Source of the DNA: Chloroflexota bacterium | Lineage (GTDB): Bacteria > Chloroflexota > Dehalococcoidia > SM23-28-2 > RBG-16-64-32 | Reading direction: 5' to 3' | Assembly: GCA_022564695.1 (NCBI GenBank) | Contig: JADFKX010000094.1 | Location: 1-8,013, forward strand | DNA: 8,013 nucleotides | Part shown: in pieces, positions 1 through 5,515 of the stretch | Numbering within the stretch: position 1 is the first letter of the stretch | Layout: each line of letters begins with the position of its first letter | Position numbers and translations under genes: made by a program | Notes under the pieces: generated by a model | What the model saw: only the letters and a program-made list of their open reading frames with translations | Databases searched by the model: none | What the model was told of the DNA's origin: nothing

Positions 1-393
1 TTCCCGTCCGACCTGCTGGTGGCTCCGGGCACGCCCATGACCGGAATCATGCCCGGCCCCTGTCCCCTCGTTCTCGCCGGTCTGCCCTGCGTAGCGATTC
101 CGGGGACCATGCTGGGGCTGGATCTGGCGGGGATCCCGGGCACGGACGACCTGGACGCCGTCTGCTGGTTCGACTTCAACGGGAACGGGCTGCCCGACCT
201 ACCTATCATGGTGGGCGGGCCCGACGACTACTTCTACTCCATCACTGGCATCTCGGCCTCTACCGGCGCCTTCGGCCTTAGCGGCGGCGATGTCCTGGCC
301 CCCGTCGGCGGAATCCCCGCTGTCGTCGCCGCGGCGCCGACCATCGGTTTGCTCCCGGACCCTGACGGCGCGGCCCCCCCTCCTGGGGGATGA
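1..393 (+). CDS. Secreted repeat protein, upstream part (partial, ends at a frameshift)
   Basis: The reading frame is open from base 1, so the gene begins outside the window; the GTG at 19 need not be a start. Codons are GC3-rich and coding-like up to the C7 run at 374-380, then a TGA follows at 391. The translated part holds one full and one interrupted copy of a repeat: a 'DLLVAPGTP'-like opening, then 'LGL' and 'DDLDAV'. The second copy opens with 'GGDVLAPVGG', continues to 'IGL', and its expected 'DDLDA' counterpart appears only in the next frame as 'GDELDAM'. The fragment is therefore very likely the same gene as the frame that ends at 1816. No catalytic motif is visible. I infer an extracellular structural or repeat protein; I do not recognise a named family for this part. 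Confidence 0.6.
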   Translation, partial: FPSDLLVAPGTPMTGIMPGPCPLVLAGLPCVAIPGTMLGLDLAGIPGTDDLDAVCWFDFNGNGLPDLPIMVGGPDDYFYSITGISASTGAFGLSGGDVLAPVGGIPAVVAAAPTIGLLPDPDGAAPPPGG

Positions 394-1816
394 GTTGGAC
401 GCCATGAAATGCCTCCAGGTCCAAGACGTGCCCACGCCCACCGTGGTCACCGAAATCCACAACGCCGGCGACACCGTGGTCACCTCCGTCGTCGTGGGCA
501 CCACCGTCCACGACAAGGCCACCGTGAGCGGCGGCTTCGGCACCCCCACCGGCAGCGTCACCTTCGACTGGTTCACCAACGGAACCTGCACCGGCGCCCC
601 GGCCGCCACCTCAGGCGCGTTCGCCCTCGCCGGCGGCTCCGTCGACGCCACCACCTTCACCCAAACACCCTCTACAGCCACCCCCCACTCCTTCCAGGCC
701 CACTACAGCGGCGACGGCGTCTACAGCGCCGCCGACAGCCCCTGCGAGCCCCTCACCGTGACTAAGCCGGACCCGCACTACGAGTGCTACGATATAGTCG
801 ACTCTCCGCCAGGCGTCGCCGTCACCCTAGAGACCCAATTTGGCGTTGACGAGGTGGATGTCGGCCCGGCCCTCTTCCTCTGCCCACCCACCCTCAAGAA
901 CGGCGAGGGAGACCTGACCGCGCAGCATCTTAAGTGCTACGACATCTTCGGATCCGACCCACCCGATCTTGTGGATCTCACTACCCAGTTTGGCCTGGAT
1001 CAACAGGTAGAGGTTGGCCAAGCCAGACTACTGTGCGTGCCCGCCCTTAAGCAGGTCGTCTTCCCAATCTCCGATCTTCCACTGCTGGGACCACTGCCAA
1101 CGGTCCCCCACTACGAGTGCTACGACATAGATGGGCCAGCGCCAGACATCAGCGTGACCTTAGACAACCAGTTCGGCGTGGGGACCGTGAATGTCGGTCC
1201 GGCCAGGTTCCTGTGCGCGCCCGCTATCAAGACCGTCATCGGGTCGGGCCTGCCCGGCGAGGGAGACCTTGCCGCGCCGCACCTAAAGTGCTACGACATA
1301 CTGGCAGCTAGCCCTGCCTTCATTGTCGACTTAGAGACCCAGTTCGGCATTGAGACGTCCGTGAACGTTGAGCAAGCCAAACTACTGTGTGTGTTACCCG
1401 CCGTTAAGGTGGTCGTTTGTCTAGACAGCGACGGAGACGGCTGGTGCGACTTCGAGGACAACTGCCCGGCGGTGGCGACCGTCTGGTTCGTACCGGTCGG
1501 CGACACGGATTGCGACGGGTTCCCGTCGAGCGTCGGGGTGCCCGGGAAGGGGGCGGAGACCGATATAGGCACGGACCCGAACAACCCCTGCGCCGCCAAC
1601 AACGTCGCCAACAACGAGGGGCTTCCCGACCACTGGCCGTTCGACTTTAACGATAACCAACGGGCCGACCTTTCGGACGTCCTGGGCTATATTCCGGTGT
1701 TCAACAGCTTCGCGCCCGGCCCGCCCTATGACCCGCGCTTCGACTTAGATTTCAGCGGCGGCATCACGCTGGGGGACGTGCTTTCGTACATCCCGGTGTT
1801 CAACCTGACCTGCTAA
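290..1816 (+). CDS. Secreted Ig-like/Cys-repeat protein with dockerin-like C-terminus (3' part of frameshifted gene)
   Basis: An ATG at 290 opens this frame, but its first ~28 residues (Ser/Pro/Arg-rich) overlap the good coding frame of the upstream fragment and are probably not real. Authentic sequence starts near 380 ('LLGDELDAM'); the ATG at 404 is another formal start without a clear ribosome site. Domains, numbered from 290: Ig-like segment about 48-158, resembling bacterial Big_3-type domains ('GTPTGSVTF', 'YSGDGVYS'); four Cys repeats about 163-373; thrombospondin-3-like Ca segment 377-393 ('DSDGDGWCDFEDNCP'); an acidic Cys linker 394-434; and a dockerin-like pair of Ca loops at 452-463 (DFNDNQRADLSD) and 486-497 (DLDFSGGITLGD). 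The chain ends in 'FNLTC'. The role is unknown; a cell-surface or exported, Ca-stabilised protein is inferred. The tail is shared with the next gene. Confidence 0.65.
   Translation: MSWPPSAESPLSSPRRRPSVCSRTLTARPPLLGDELDAMKCLQVQDVPTPTVVTEIHNAGDTVVTSVVVGTTVHDKATVSGGFGTPTGSVTFDWFTNGTCTGAPAATSGAFALAGGSVDATTFTQTPSTATPHSFQAHYSGDGVYSAADSPCEPLTVTKPDPHYECYDIVDSPPGVAVTLETQFGVDEVDVGPALFLCPPTLKNGEGDLTAQHLKCYDIFGSDPPDLVDLTTQFGLDQQVEVGQARLLCVPALKQVVFPISDLPLLGPLPTVPHYECYDIDGPAPDISVTLDNQFGVGTVNVGPARFLCAPAIKTVIGSGLPGEGDLAAPHLKCYDILAASPAFIVDLETQFGIETSVNVEQAKLLCVLPAVKVVVCLDSDGDGWCDFEDNCPAVATVWFVPVGDTDCDGFPSSVGVPGKGAETDIGTDPNNPCAANNVANNEGLPDHWPFDFNDNQRADLSDVLGYIPVFNSFAPGPPYDPRFDLDFSGGITLGDVLSYIPVFNLTC
374..380 (+). 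other. C7 homopolymer at the apparent frameshift
   Basis: Seven consecutive C residues lie where the coding signal jumps from frame 1 to frame 2. Removing one C would read ...DGAAPLLGDELDAM..., which restores the repeat motif 'DDLDA' seen upstream at about 148-162. This could be a sequencing or assembly error, a real pseudogenising mutation, phase variation, or slippage. The sequence alone cannot separate these. Confidence 0.55.
776..1408 (+). repeat. Four tandem ~41-residue Cys repeats (ABAB order)
   Basis: The repeats begin at 776, 926, 1109 and 1280. Each starts H-[YL]-[EK]-C-Y-D-I, continues through a central 'QFG' and ends [FL]-L-C, with Pro and Lys shortly after. Units 1 and 3 start 'HYECYDI' and have 'VGPA'; units 2 and 4 start 'HLKCYDI' and have 'QA[RK]LLC'. 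The block therefore looks like a duplicated pair. Each repeat has two Cys residues that could form an intra-repeat disulfide. It resembles repeats I recall as DUF7450; that name is from memory and unverified. Confidence 0.7.
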
Positions 1817-1830
1817 GCCGTAGGGGCGAA
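1651..1830 (+). repeat. Direct repeat, copy 1 (C-terminal dockerin-like module)
   Basis: This 180-bp stretch aligns without gaps to 3239-3418, with 17 mismatches by my hand count (about 91% identity). Identity continues through the stop codon and 14 nt beyond. The last 44 nt (1787-1830) are identical. It encodes the two Ca-loop segments of the dockerin-like tail. Confidence 0.9.
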
Positions 1831-1852
1831 GACGAGTACCGGCGCCCCTACG
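1819..1852. repeat. Perfect 10-bp inverted repeat after the first gene
   Basis: CGTAGGGGCG (1819-1828) pairs perfectly with CGCCCCTACG (1843-1852) around a 14-nt loop, starting 2 nt after the stop codon. There is no T-tract, so it is not a classic intrinsic terminator. GTAGGGGCG...CGCCCCTAC palindromes are, as I recall, dispersed intergenic repeats in several environmental bacterial genomes. It may still help end or protect the transcript. Confidence 0.6.
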
Positions 1853-1932
1853 CCGGCCTCGCTGGCCACAGATTAGGAACTGTCTGCGTCCACCTACGAG
1901 CGGGCGGGGGTGCGATGCGATATCTACGCCCG

Positions 1933-1957
1933 TTGGCTTGCGGGACCGCAAGACCAA
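1933..1957. other. Intergenic hairpin
   Basis: TTGGCTTGCG (1933-1942), loop GGAC, then CGCAAG (1947-1952), a bulged A, and CCAA (1954-1957): a 10-bp stem with one bulge. No T-tract follows. It lies in the 232-nt gap between the two secreted-protein genes and could be a factor-dependent end or a structure upstream of the next promoter. Apart from this, the inverted repeat at 1819-1852 and the promoter at 2012-2039, I see nothing else in that gap. Confidence 0.35.
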
Positions 1958-2011
1958 GGTTGAGGGCGACGCTCAGAGTATTTGTTCCTGAGGAAGCGCG
2001 GGGGCGGATAG

Positions 2012-2039
2012 TTTAAGCATCATCTTTTGCGCGTATAAT
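2012..2039 (+). promoter_or_regulatory. Promoter with perfect TATAAT, probably giving a leaderless mRNA
   Basis: TATAAT occupies 2034-2039. The best -35 candidate is TTTAAG at 2012-2017 (16-bp spacer), only 3 of 6 matches. Only 9 nt separate the -10 box from the ATG at 2049, so a usual start point would fall at about 2046-2049. No Shine-Dalgarno sequence precedes the ATG, consistent with leaderless translation. Confidence 0.55.
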
Positions 2040-2048
2040 GGCGCTACC

Positions 2049-3404
2049 ATGCGAGAGCGGGCTGCCCTCCTTGCCGTTGTTGTATTCGTGCTCCTTGCCT
2101 TGAGCGCCGGTGCGCGCGACCCCGCCGGTGCATCGACATCGAGCTCAACGATCCGCTGGGGACCTTACGCGCTTCCCGCTGCGGCGGACGGAATGCCGGG
2201 CGGGGTGAAAAACCAGATATTCCTGAACGTCGAGAAGCCATGCGTCGATTGCTATCTAACTCGTATAGTTCCCAACCTCGTCTATGAGGATGGGACGAAT
2301 GTGAACTTTAGCACCGGTGGCATGATGCATCACATGGTGCTCTTCAATCTCACAGGAACCGATACGACGTGTGATGGCACGATCATCGGTAATCTGGGCG
2401 AGCGCGTTATGGCGTCAGGCAATGAGAGATCTGTAATAACGTTCCCGGACGGTTACGGCTACTACGTACAATCAGGCGATGTCTGGAACCTTGTAATGCA
2501 CCTGATGAATATGCAGACATCGCCTCAGGAGTTCTATCTGGAATTCACCTTCGACTACCGCCCGGGGACGGATGAGGTGAGGGCGCTAACGCCGATCTGG
2601 CTTGACGTCGACAACTGCGCGGACTCGGAGTTCGACATCGCTGCTGGATACTCAGATACCCACTGGGACTGGTCTTCTGATCGTGAGGGCGACATCGTTG
2701 GCATCGGTGGCCATCTCCATAACTACGGTATCAGTATCGCGGCCGAAAGGGTGGAGACCGGCGAGTACATCTGTACATCGGATGCGGGATACGCCACGGG
2801 TTCATCGTTCGCGCCGGCGGCCGTTCCGCCCGACGGCGAGGGGCATCCCGGGGCAACCAACGAATTGAACCCCGGAAATCCAGAGTACGTTGGGCGGATA
2901 GAGGATATGAAATCTTGTAGCACAGCGTTCCGCCTGAAAGCGGGGGAAACGATTCGGCTGCATACTCAGTACAATCCTCCCATGCTCCAGGACGGTGTTA
3001 TGGGGATTATGATCGCCTTCATGTACGAGACGACTGAGCCGCCGGACTACGACAAGGATGGCGTAACTGACGACTCCGACAACTGCCCCGCCTGGCCGGT
3101 GCCCGCCAATGATCTCGACTGCGACGGGTTCACCATCGCAGTCGAGACGTACATGGGGACGCTGCCGATGGACGCCTGCGCCAATACTCCCTCCGGGGAC
3201 GACGAGGGGCTGCCCAACGCCTGGCCATACGACCGTGACGATAACCAACGGGCCGACCTTGCGGACGTGCTGGGCTATATTCCGGTGTTCAACAGCTTTT
3301 CCCCCATCGCGCCCTATGACCCGCAGTTCGACTTGGATGCGAGTGGGGGCATCACGCTGGGGGACGTGCTTTCATACATCCCGGTGTTCAACCTGACCTG
3401 CTAA
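2049..3404 (+). CDS. Secreted PHM-like copper monooxygenase/SURNod19-like protein with dockerin-like tail
   Basis: This is a 451-residue exported protein. Residues 1-22 form a signal peptide (Arg-containing start, hydrophobic core LLAVVVFVLLAL, small residues near 20-22). The body (about 34-330) has an HH pair at 94-95 (MMHHMVLFN), His151 (VMHLMN), H-x-H at 222/224 (GGHLHNYG), His305 (HTQYNPP) and candidate Met ligands at 312, 318 or 321. In peptidylglycine alpha-hydroxylating monooxygenase, one copper is held by HH plus a His and the other by HxH plus a Met; the order here matches. A C-x-x-C lies at 65-68. Residues 334-347 are a thrombospondin-3-like Ca segment and about 395-451 a dockerin-like pair of Ca loops. 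Copper binding and oxidative activity are inferred; a non-catalytic SURNod19-like role is the alternative. The start is supported by the signal peptide and the TATAAT just upstream. Confidence 0.7.
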   Translation: MRERAALLAVVVFVLLALSAGARDPAGASTSSSTIRWGPYALPAAADGMPGGVKNQIFLNVEKPCVDCYLTRIVPNLVYEDGTNVNFSTGGMMHHMVLFNLTGTDTTCDGTIIGNLGERVMASGNERSVITFPDGYGYYVQSGDVWNLVMHLMNMQTSPQEFYLEFTFDYRPGTDEVRALTPIWLDVDNCADSEFDIAAGYSDTHWDWSSDREGDIVGIGGHLHNYGISIAAERVETGEYICTSDAGYATGSSFAPAAVPPDGEGHPGATNELNPGNPEYVGRIEDMKSCSTAFRLKAGETIRLHTQYNPPMLQDGVMGIMIAFMYETTEPPDYDKDGVTDDSDNCPAWPVPANDLDCDGFTIAVETYMGTLPMDACANTPSGDDEGLPNAWPYDRDDNQRADLADVLGYIPVFNSFSPIAPYDPQFDLDASGGITLGDVLSYIPVFNLTC

Positions 3405-3418
3405 GCCGTAGGGGCGAA
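3239..3418 (+). repeat. Direct repeat, copy 2 (C-terminal dockerin-like module)
   Basis: Partner of 1651-1830 at a constant offset of 1588 bp. Differences cluster in the linker between the two Ca loops and in the second loop's variable positions. Synonymous sites elsewhere are also conserved, which points to DNA copying or conversion rather than protein-level selection alone. The complementary arm of the GTAGGGGCG palindrome is not preserved in this copy. Confidence 0.9.
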
Positions 3419-3422
3419 TGGG

Positions 3423-3449
3423 GGTACGGGCCCAGACGGGCGCGCTACC
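3423..3449. terminator. GC-rich hairpin after the copper-protein gene
   Basis: GGTA (3423-3426) pairs with TACC (3446-3449), CG (3427-3428) with CG (3443-3444), and GCCC (3430-3433) with GGGC (3438-3441), around an AGAC loop, with one bulge and one mismatch. It starts 18 nt after the stop and precedes the next promoter. There is no T-tract, so its role as a terminator is only a possibility. Confidence 0.3.
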
Positions 3450-3471
3450 GGCGGCCCGAATCCGGAGCGGA

Positions 3472-3499
3472 TTGACAGGCGTAGAAACGGGTGTAGAAT
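3472..3499 (+). promoter_or_regulatory. Near-consensus sigma-70 promoter
   Basis: TTGACA at 3472-3477 is a perfect -35. TAGAAT at 3494-3499 matches TATAAT at 5 of 6 positions. The spacer is 16 bp. Transcription would start near 3506, leaving a leader of about 65 nt before the small gene at 3571. Confidence 0.7.
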
Positions 3500-3570
3500 A
3501 CGTTCGCCGCGGGGTGCGGCTGTCCGGTCCGACATACGATTTTGCGGCCTCAGAAGGACGGTGAGCGCCC

Positions 3571-3786
3571 ATGTCCAGGCAGGCAAAGAAACCATCCGTA
3601 GCTCAGGATATCCTCATGCTGGGCGATATATACCTCACGCTGGGGTGGCTGGCGTTTCAGCGGCTGCGGCACGGTCCGCTGTGGCCGTGGGAGGCGGAAT
3701 TAGGTGAGCCAGGGGCGCCGGTGGCGACGTTGTTACGGGGTCAGGAGGAGGAGAGCTCCGAGACTGTGTCCTCGAAGCGAGGCTAG
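3571..3786 (+). CDS. Small hypothetical protein (71 aa)
   Basis: I do not recognise this protein. It has a basic start (SRQAKKPS), a central hydrophobic/aromatic stretch at about 14-41 (DILMLGDIYLTLGWLAF, then LWPW), and a hydrophilic, Glu/Ser-rich tail. The hydrophobic part is short and interrupted by charge, so an amphipathic or peripheral membrane association is as plausible as a transmembrane segment. Support for a real gene is the strong promoter at 3472-3499 and purine-rich AGAAGGACGG upstream of the ATG. That ribosome site is a little far (GAAGGA ends 12 nt before the ATG; GGTGAG is closer). It is convergent with the minus-strand oxidoreductase gene. No function is proposed. Confidence 0.55.
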   Translation: MSRQAKKPSVAQDILMLGDIYLTLGWLAFQRLRHGPLWPWEAELGEPGAPVATLLRGQEEESSETVSSKRG

Positions 3787-3814
3787 GCCCCACGTTGCCG
3801 CAGGCGACCTGAGA

Positions 3815-3838
3815 ACACTGCCTGCCAGCAGTCAGTGT
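3815..3838. terminator. Weak hairpin between convergent genes
   Basis: ACACTG (3815-3820) pairs with CAGTGT (3833-3838), 12-nt loop; an alternative fold pairs ACTGC (3817-3821) with GCAGT (3828-3832). It sits in the 57-nt gap between two converging genes, where a shared terminator would be expected. The stem is short and no T-tract is seen on either strand. Confidence 0.25.
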
Positions 3839-3843
3839 GGCCC

Positions 3844-4785
3844 TTACGTGCTTCTGAGGCGCGGCAGGATGTCTGAGGCGTAGCGCTCCACGTGGGGCAT
3901 GAAGTCGGCGAAGGCGGGGGTGATGGGGACGAGGAGGAAGTGGCTGACGCCCGCCTCCGCGAAGTCCGCCAGGCGACGGGCGCAGTCATCGGCGGTGCCC
4001 ATCACCACGTAGCTGTCGACGATCTTCTCGAACGGCTGGTTGTAGCGGCGTGAGAGGTCCGCGGCGGCGGTACGCTTCGCCTCCTCGTAGCTATCAGCCA
4101 GGCAGATGAACTGGTAGAGAGCGCCCTCGATGGCGGCAGGGTCACGGCCCGCTTCCTCGGCGACCTGTCGGACCTGGGCGAGACTGTCGCGGAAGCGTTC
4201 GGGGGAGAAGAGGTAGGGTAGGTAGCCGTTACCAAGGCGGCCGGCGCGGCGGATGGCGGCCTGGGAGCGGCCGGCGATCCAGAGGGGCGGGCCACCAGGC
4301 TGGGCGGGCTTGGGCTGAAGGGTGACGCCATCCAGCACGGTGAAGCGGCCATCGAAGGAGACGTTGTCCTCAGTCCAGAGCTTTCGTAGGAGCTGGATAG
4401 CCTCGTCGGTGCGTGCGCCGCGCTCCTTGACGGGGACGCCGACGGCCTGGAACTCCTTGGGGTATTCGCCGCCGACGCCTATGCCGAGGGTGAGACGGCC
4501 GCCGGAGATGATGTCCACTGAGGTGATCTCTTTGGCGGCGAGGGCGGCGGGGCGGAGGGGGAGGAGGAGGACGGCGGTGCCGAGCCGGATGCGATCGGTT
4601 GTGGCGGCGACGGCGGCGAGGGTGGTGAGGGCGTCGAAGGTGGGGAAATGGAAGAATATATGCTCGGAGGTCCAGACGGAGTCGTAGCCGAGCTCCTCGA
4701 TGCGGGCGGCGTCACGCCACTGTTGGGGGTAGATGTTGACGCCGAACTGAAGTCGGTCAGGAGAGGCGCTCATGGTATTGGCCAC
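3844..4785 (-). CDS. LLM class flavin/F420-dependent oxidoreductase
   Basis: Luciferase-like TIM-barrel oxidoreductase of 313 residues, a normal length for the class. Family signatures: 'LQFGVNIYPQ' first strand (12-21), 'ELGYDSVWTSEH' (31-42), 'DRIRLGTAVLLLPLR' (64-78), 'DIISGGRLTLGIGVGG' (91-106), 'RTDEAIQLLRKLW' (125-137), 'QPKPAQPGGPPLWIAG' (157-172) and a C-terminal 'GTADDCARRLADFAEAGV' (263-280). The glycine-rich GIGVGGEY favours F420-type enzymes such as the Rv2161c-like group over FMN luciferases, but the cofactor and substrate are inferred. The frame starts with GTG at 4785; ATG at 4773 gives 309 residues. Neither has a convincing ribosome site. It is divergent from the DUF4389 gene cluster and convergent with the small 71-aa gene. 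Confidence 0.88.
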   Translation of the reverse strand: MANTMSASPDRLQFGVNIYPQQWRDAARIEELGYDSVWTSEHIFFHFPTFDALTTLAAVAATTDRIRLGTAVLLLPLRPAALAAKEITSVDIISGGRLTLGIGVGGEYPKEFQAVGVPVKERGARTDEAIQLLRKLWTEDNVSFDGRFTVLDGVTLQPKPAQPGGPPLWIAGRSQAAIRRAGRLGNGYLPYLFSPERFRDSLAQVRQVAEEAGRDPAAIEGALYQFICLADSYEEAKRTAAADLSRRYNQPFEKIVDSYVVMGTADDCARRLADFAEAGVSHFLLVPITPAFADFMPHVERYASDILPRLRST

Positions 4786-4824
4786 AGGTTAACACAGGAG
4801 CGAAGGCGATAGAAAAGGCGGCGC

Positions 4825-4853
4825 TGGACAGCTACGGACGCGGAGCGTACCAT
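4825..4853 (+). promoter_or_regulatory. Candidate promoter for the DUF4389-Nudix-SDR cluster
   Basis: TGGACA (4825-4830, 5 of 6 matches) and TACCAT (4848-4853, 4 of 6) are separated by 17 bp. Transcription would begin near 4860, 37 nt before the ATG at 4897. That would exclude the upstream GTG at 4855 as the start. Confidence 0.45.
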
Positions 4854-4882
4854 CGTGGCGCGAGGCGGCCACCGGCTCGACG

Positions 4883-4890
4883 AAAGGAGG
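4883..4890 (+). promoter_or_regulatory. Strong ribosome binding site that sets the start
   Basis: AAAGGAGG lies 6 nt before the ATG at 4897, an ideal Shine-Dalgarno match and spacing. It selects 4897 over the in-frame GTG at 4855. Confidence 0.8.
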
Positions 4891-4896
4891 CGCGGC

Positions 4897-5502
4897 ATGG
4901 CAACGGACTACCCTGTCACCTTTGACGTCGTCCGCCCGGAGAGGTTCGAGCGTACGCAGGTCGTTCTCCGAATCCTCCTTCTGATTATCATCTCGATTGT
5001 GACGGGCGCCGTGGGCTGGATGTTCGGCCTCGTCTACCTGCTCCTGCCGGTGCTGGCGGCGATCCTGGTATCGAACCGGGGGAGTGAGCGGTTTATAGAG
5101 GAGGAGGGGGCCCGCGTGAGCGGCTGGCTGCGCTGGCTGGTGGCGTTCTACGCCTACCTGTTAATCCTTACCGACCGGTTCCCGACGGAGAGGCCGGGGG
5201 AGATCGTTCGCTTCGATGTCAGGGCAGGTGGCAGCCCCACCGTTGGGTCGGCGCTGCTGCGTCTCGTATACAGCATACCCAACGCGTTTGTGTTCCTGCT
5301 CCTCGGCATCGTATCGGTGGCCGTGTGGCTGATTGCGGCGGTCATGGTGCTGGTGCGGGAGAGCTATCCGGAGGGGCTGTACAACTTCCAGCGGGGCGTC
5401 CTCCGCTGGGAGGCGAGGCTGCTGAGCTACCACGCCTCTTTAGTGGAGGAGTACCCGCCGTTCGCGCTGGACATGGAGGCCGCAGAGGAGGCGTCGGCGT
5501 AG
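4897..5502 (+). CDS. DUF4389 family membrane protein
   Basis: A 201-residue integral membrane protein. The N-terminus 'YPVTFDVVRPERFERTQVVLRILLLI' style matches the DUF4389 opening. Hydrophobic segments lie at about 24-57 (one long or two short helices), 77-91 and 129-153. The C-terminal half 'SYPEGLYNFQRGVLRWEARLLSYHASLVEEYPPF' (155-189) is the most typical DUF4389 stretch. No catalytic motif is visible and the family function is unknown to me. The start was chosen for the AAAGGAGG site 6 nt upstream; the longer frame from GTG 4855 adds 14 Arg-rich residues and is less likely. It is the first gene of a plus-strand cluster: the Nudix gene follows after 13 nt. Confidence 0.8.
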   Translation: MATDYPVTFDVVRPERFERTQVVLRILLLIIISIVTGAVGWMFGLVYLLLPVLAAILVSNRGSERFIEEEGARVSGWLRWLVAFYAYLLILTDRFPTERPGEIVRFDVRAGGSPTVGSALLRLVYSIPNAFVFLLLGIVSVAVWLIAAVMVLVRESYPEGLYNFQRGVLRWEARLLSYHASLVEEYPPFALDMEAAEEASA

Positions 5503-5515
5503 CTTTGGGCCACCA

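Noticed and set aside
199..765. Long open frames on the minus strand (199-681) and a third plus frame (409-765)
   Set aside because: They lie within the repeat-protein gene. The 409-765 product is almost all Arg/His/Gly, typical of reading GC-rich codons out of frame, and neither has a recognisable motif or ribosome site.
1651..3404. Cellulosome component
   Set aside because: The tails are dockerin-like, but no cohesin, scaffoldin or glycoside hydrolase is present in the window, and the Ca loops alone do not show cohesin binding.
3405..3450. A second intact GTAGGGGCG palindrome after the copper-protein gene
   Set aside because: Only the left arm is present; the expected CGCCCCTAC arm is replaced by GGGCGCGCTACC, which pairs poorly with it.
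3783..3989. Minus-strand frame overlapping the end of the F420-type oxidoreductase and the convergent gap
   Set aside because: It is a Ser/Pro-rich out-of-frame reading of the oxidoreductase C-terminus with no motif.
4855..4896. GTG at 4855 as the start of the DUF4389 gene
   Set aside because: The ATG at 4897 has AAAGGAGG at 6 nt, and a candidate promoter would start transcription near 4860, after the GTG. The extra 14 residues are Arg-rich and unlike the family.
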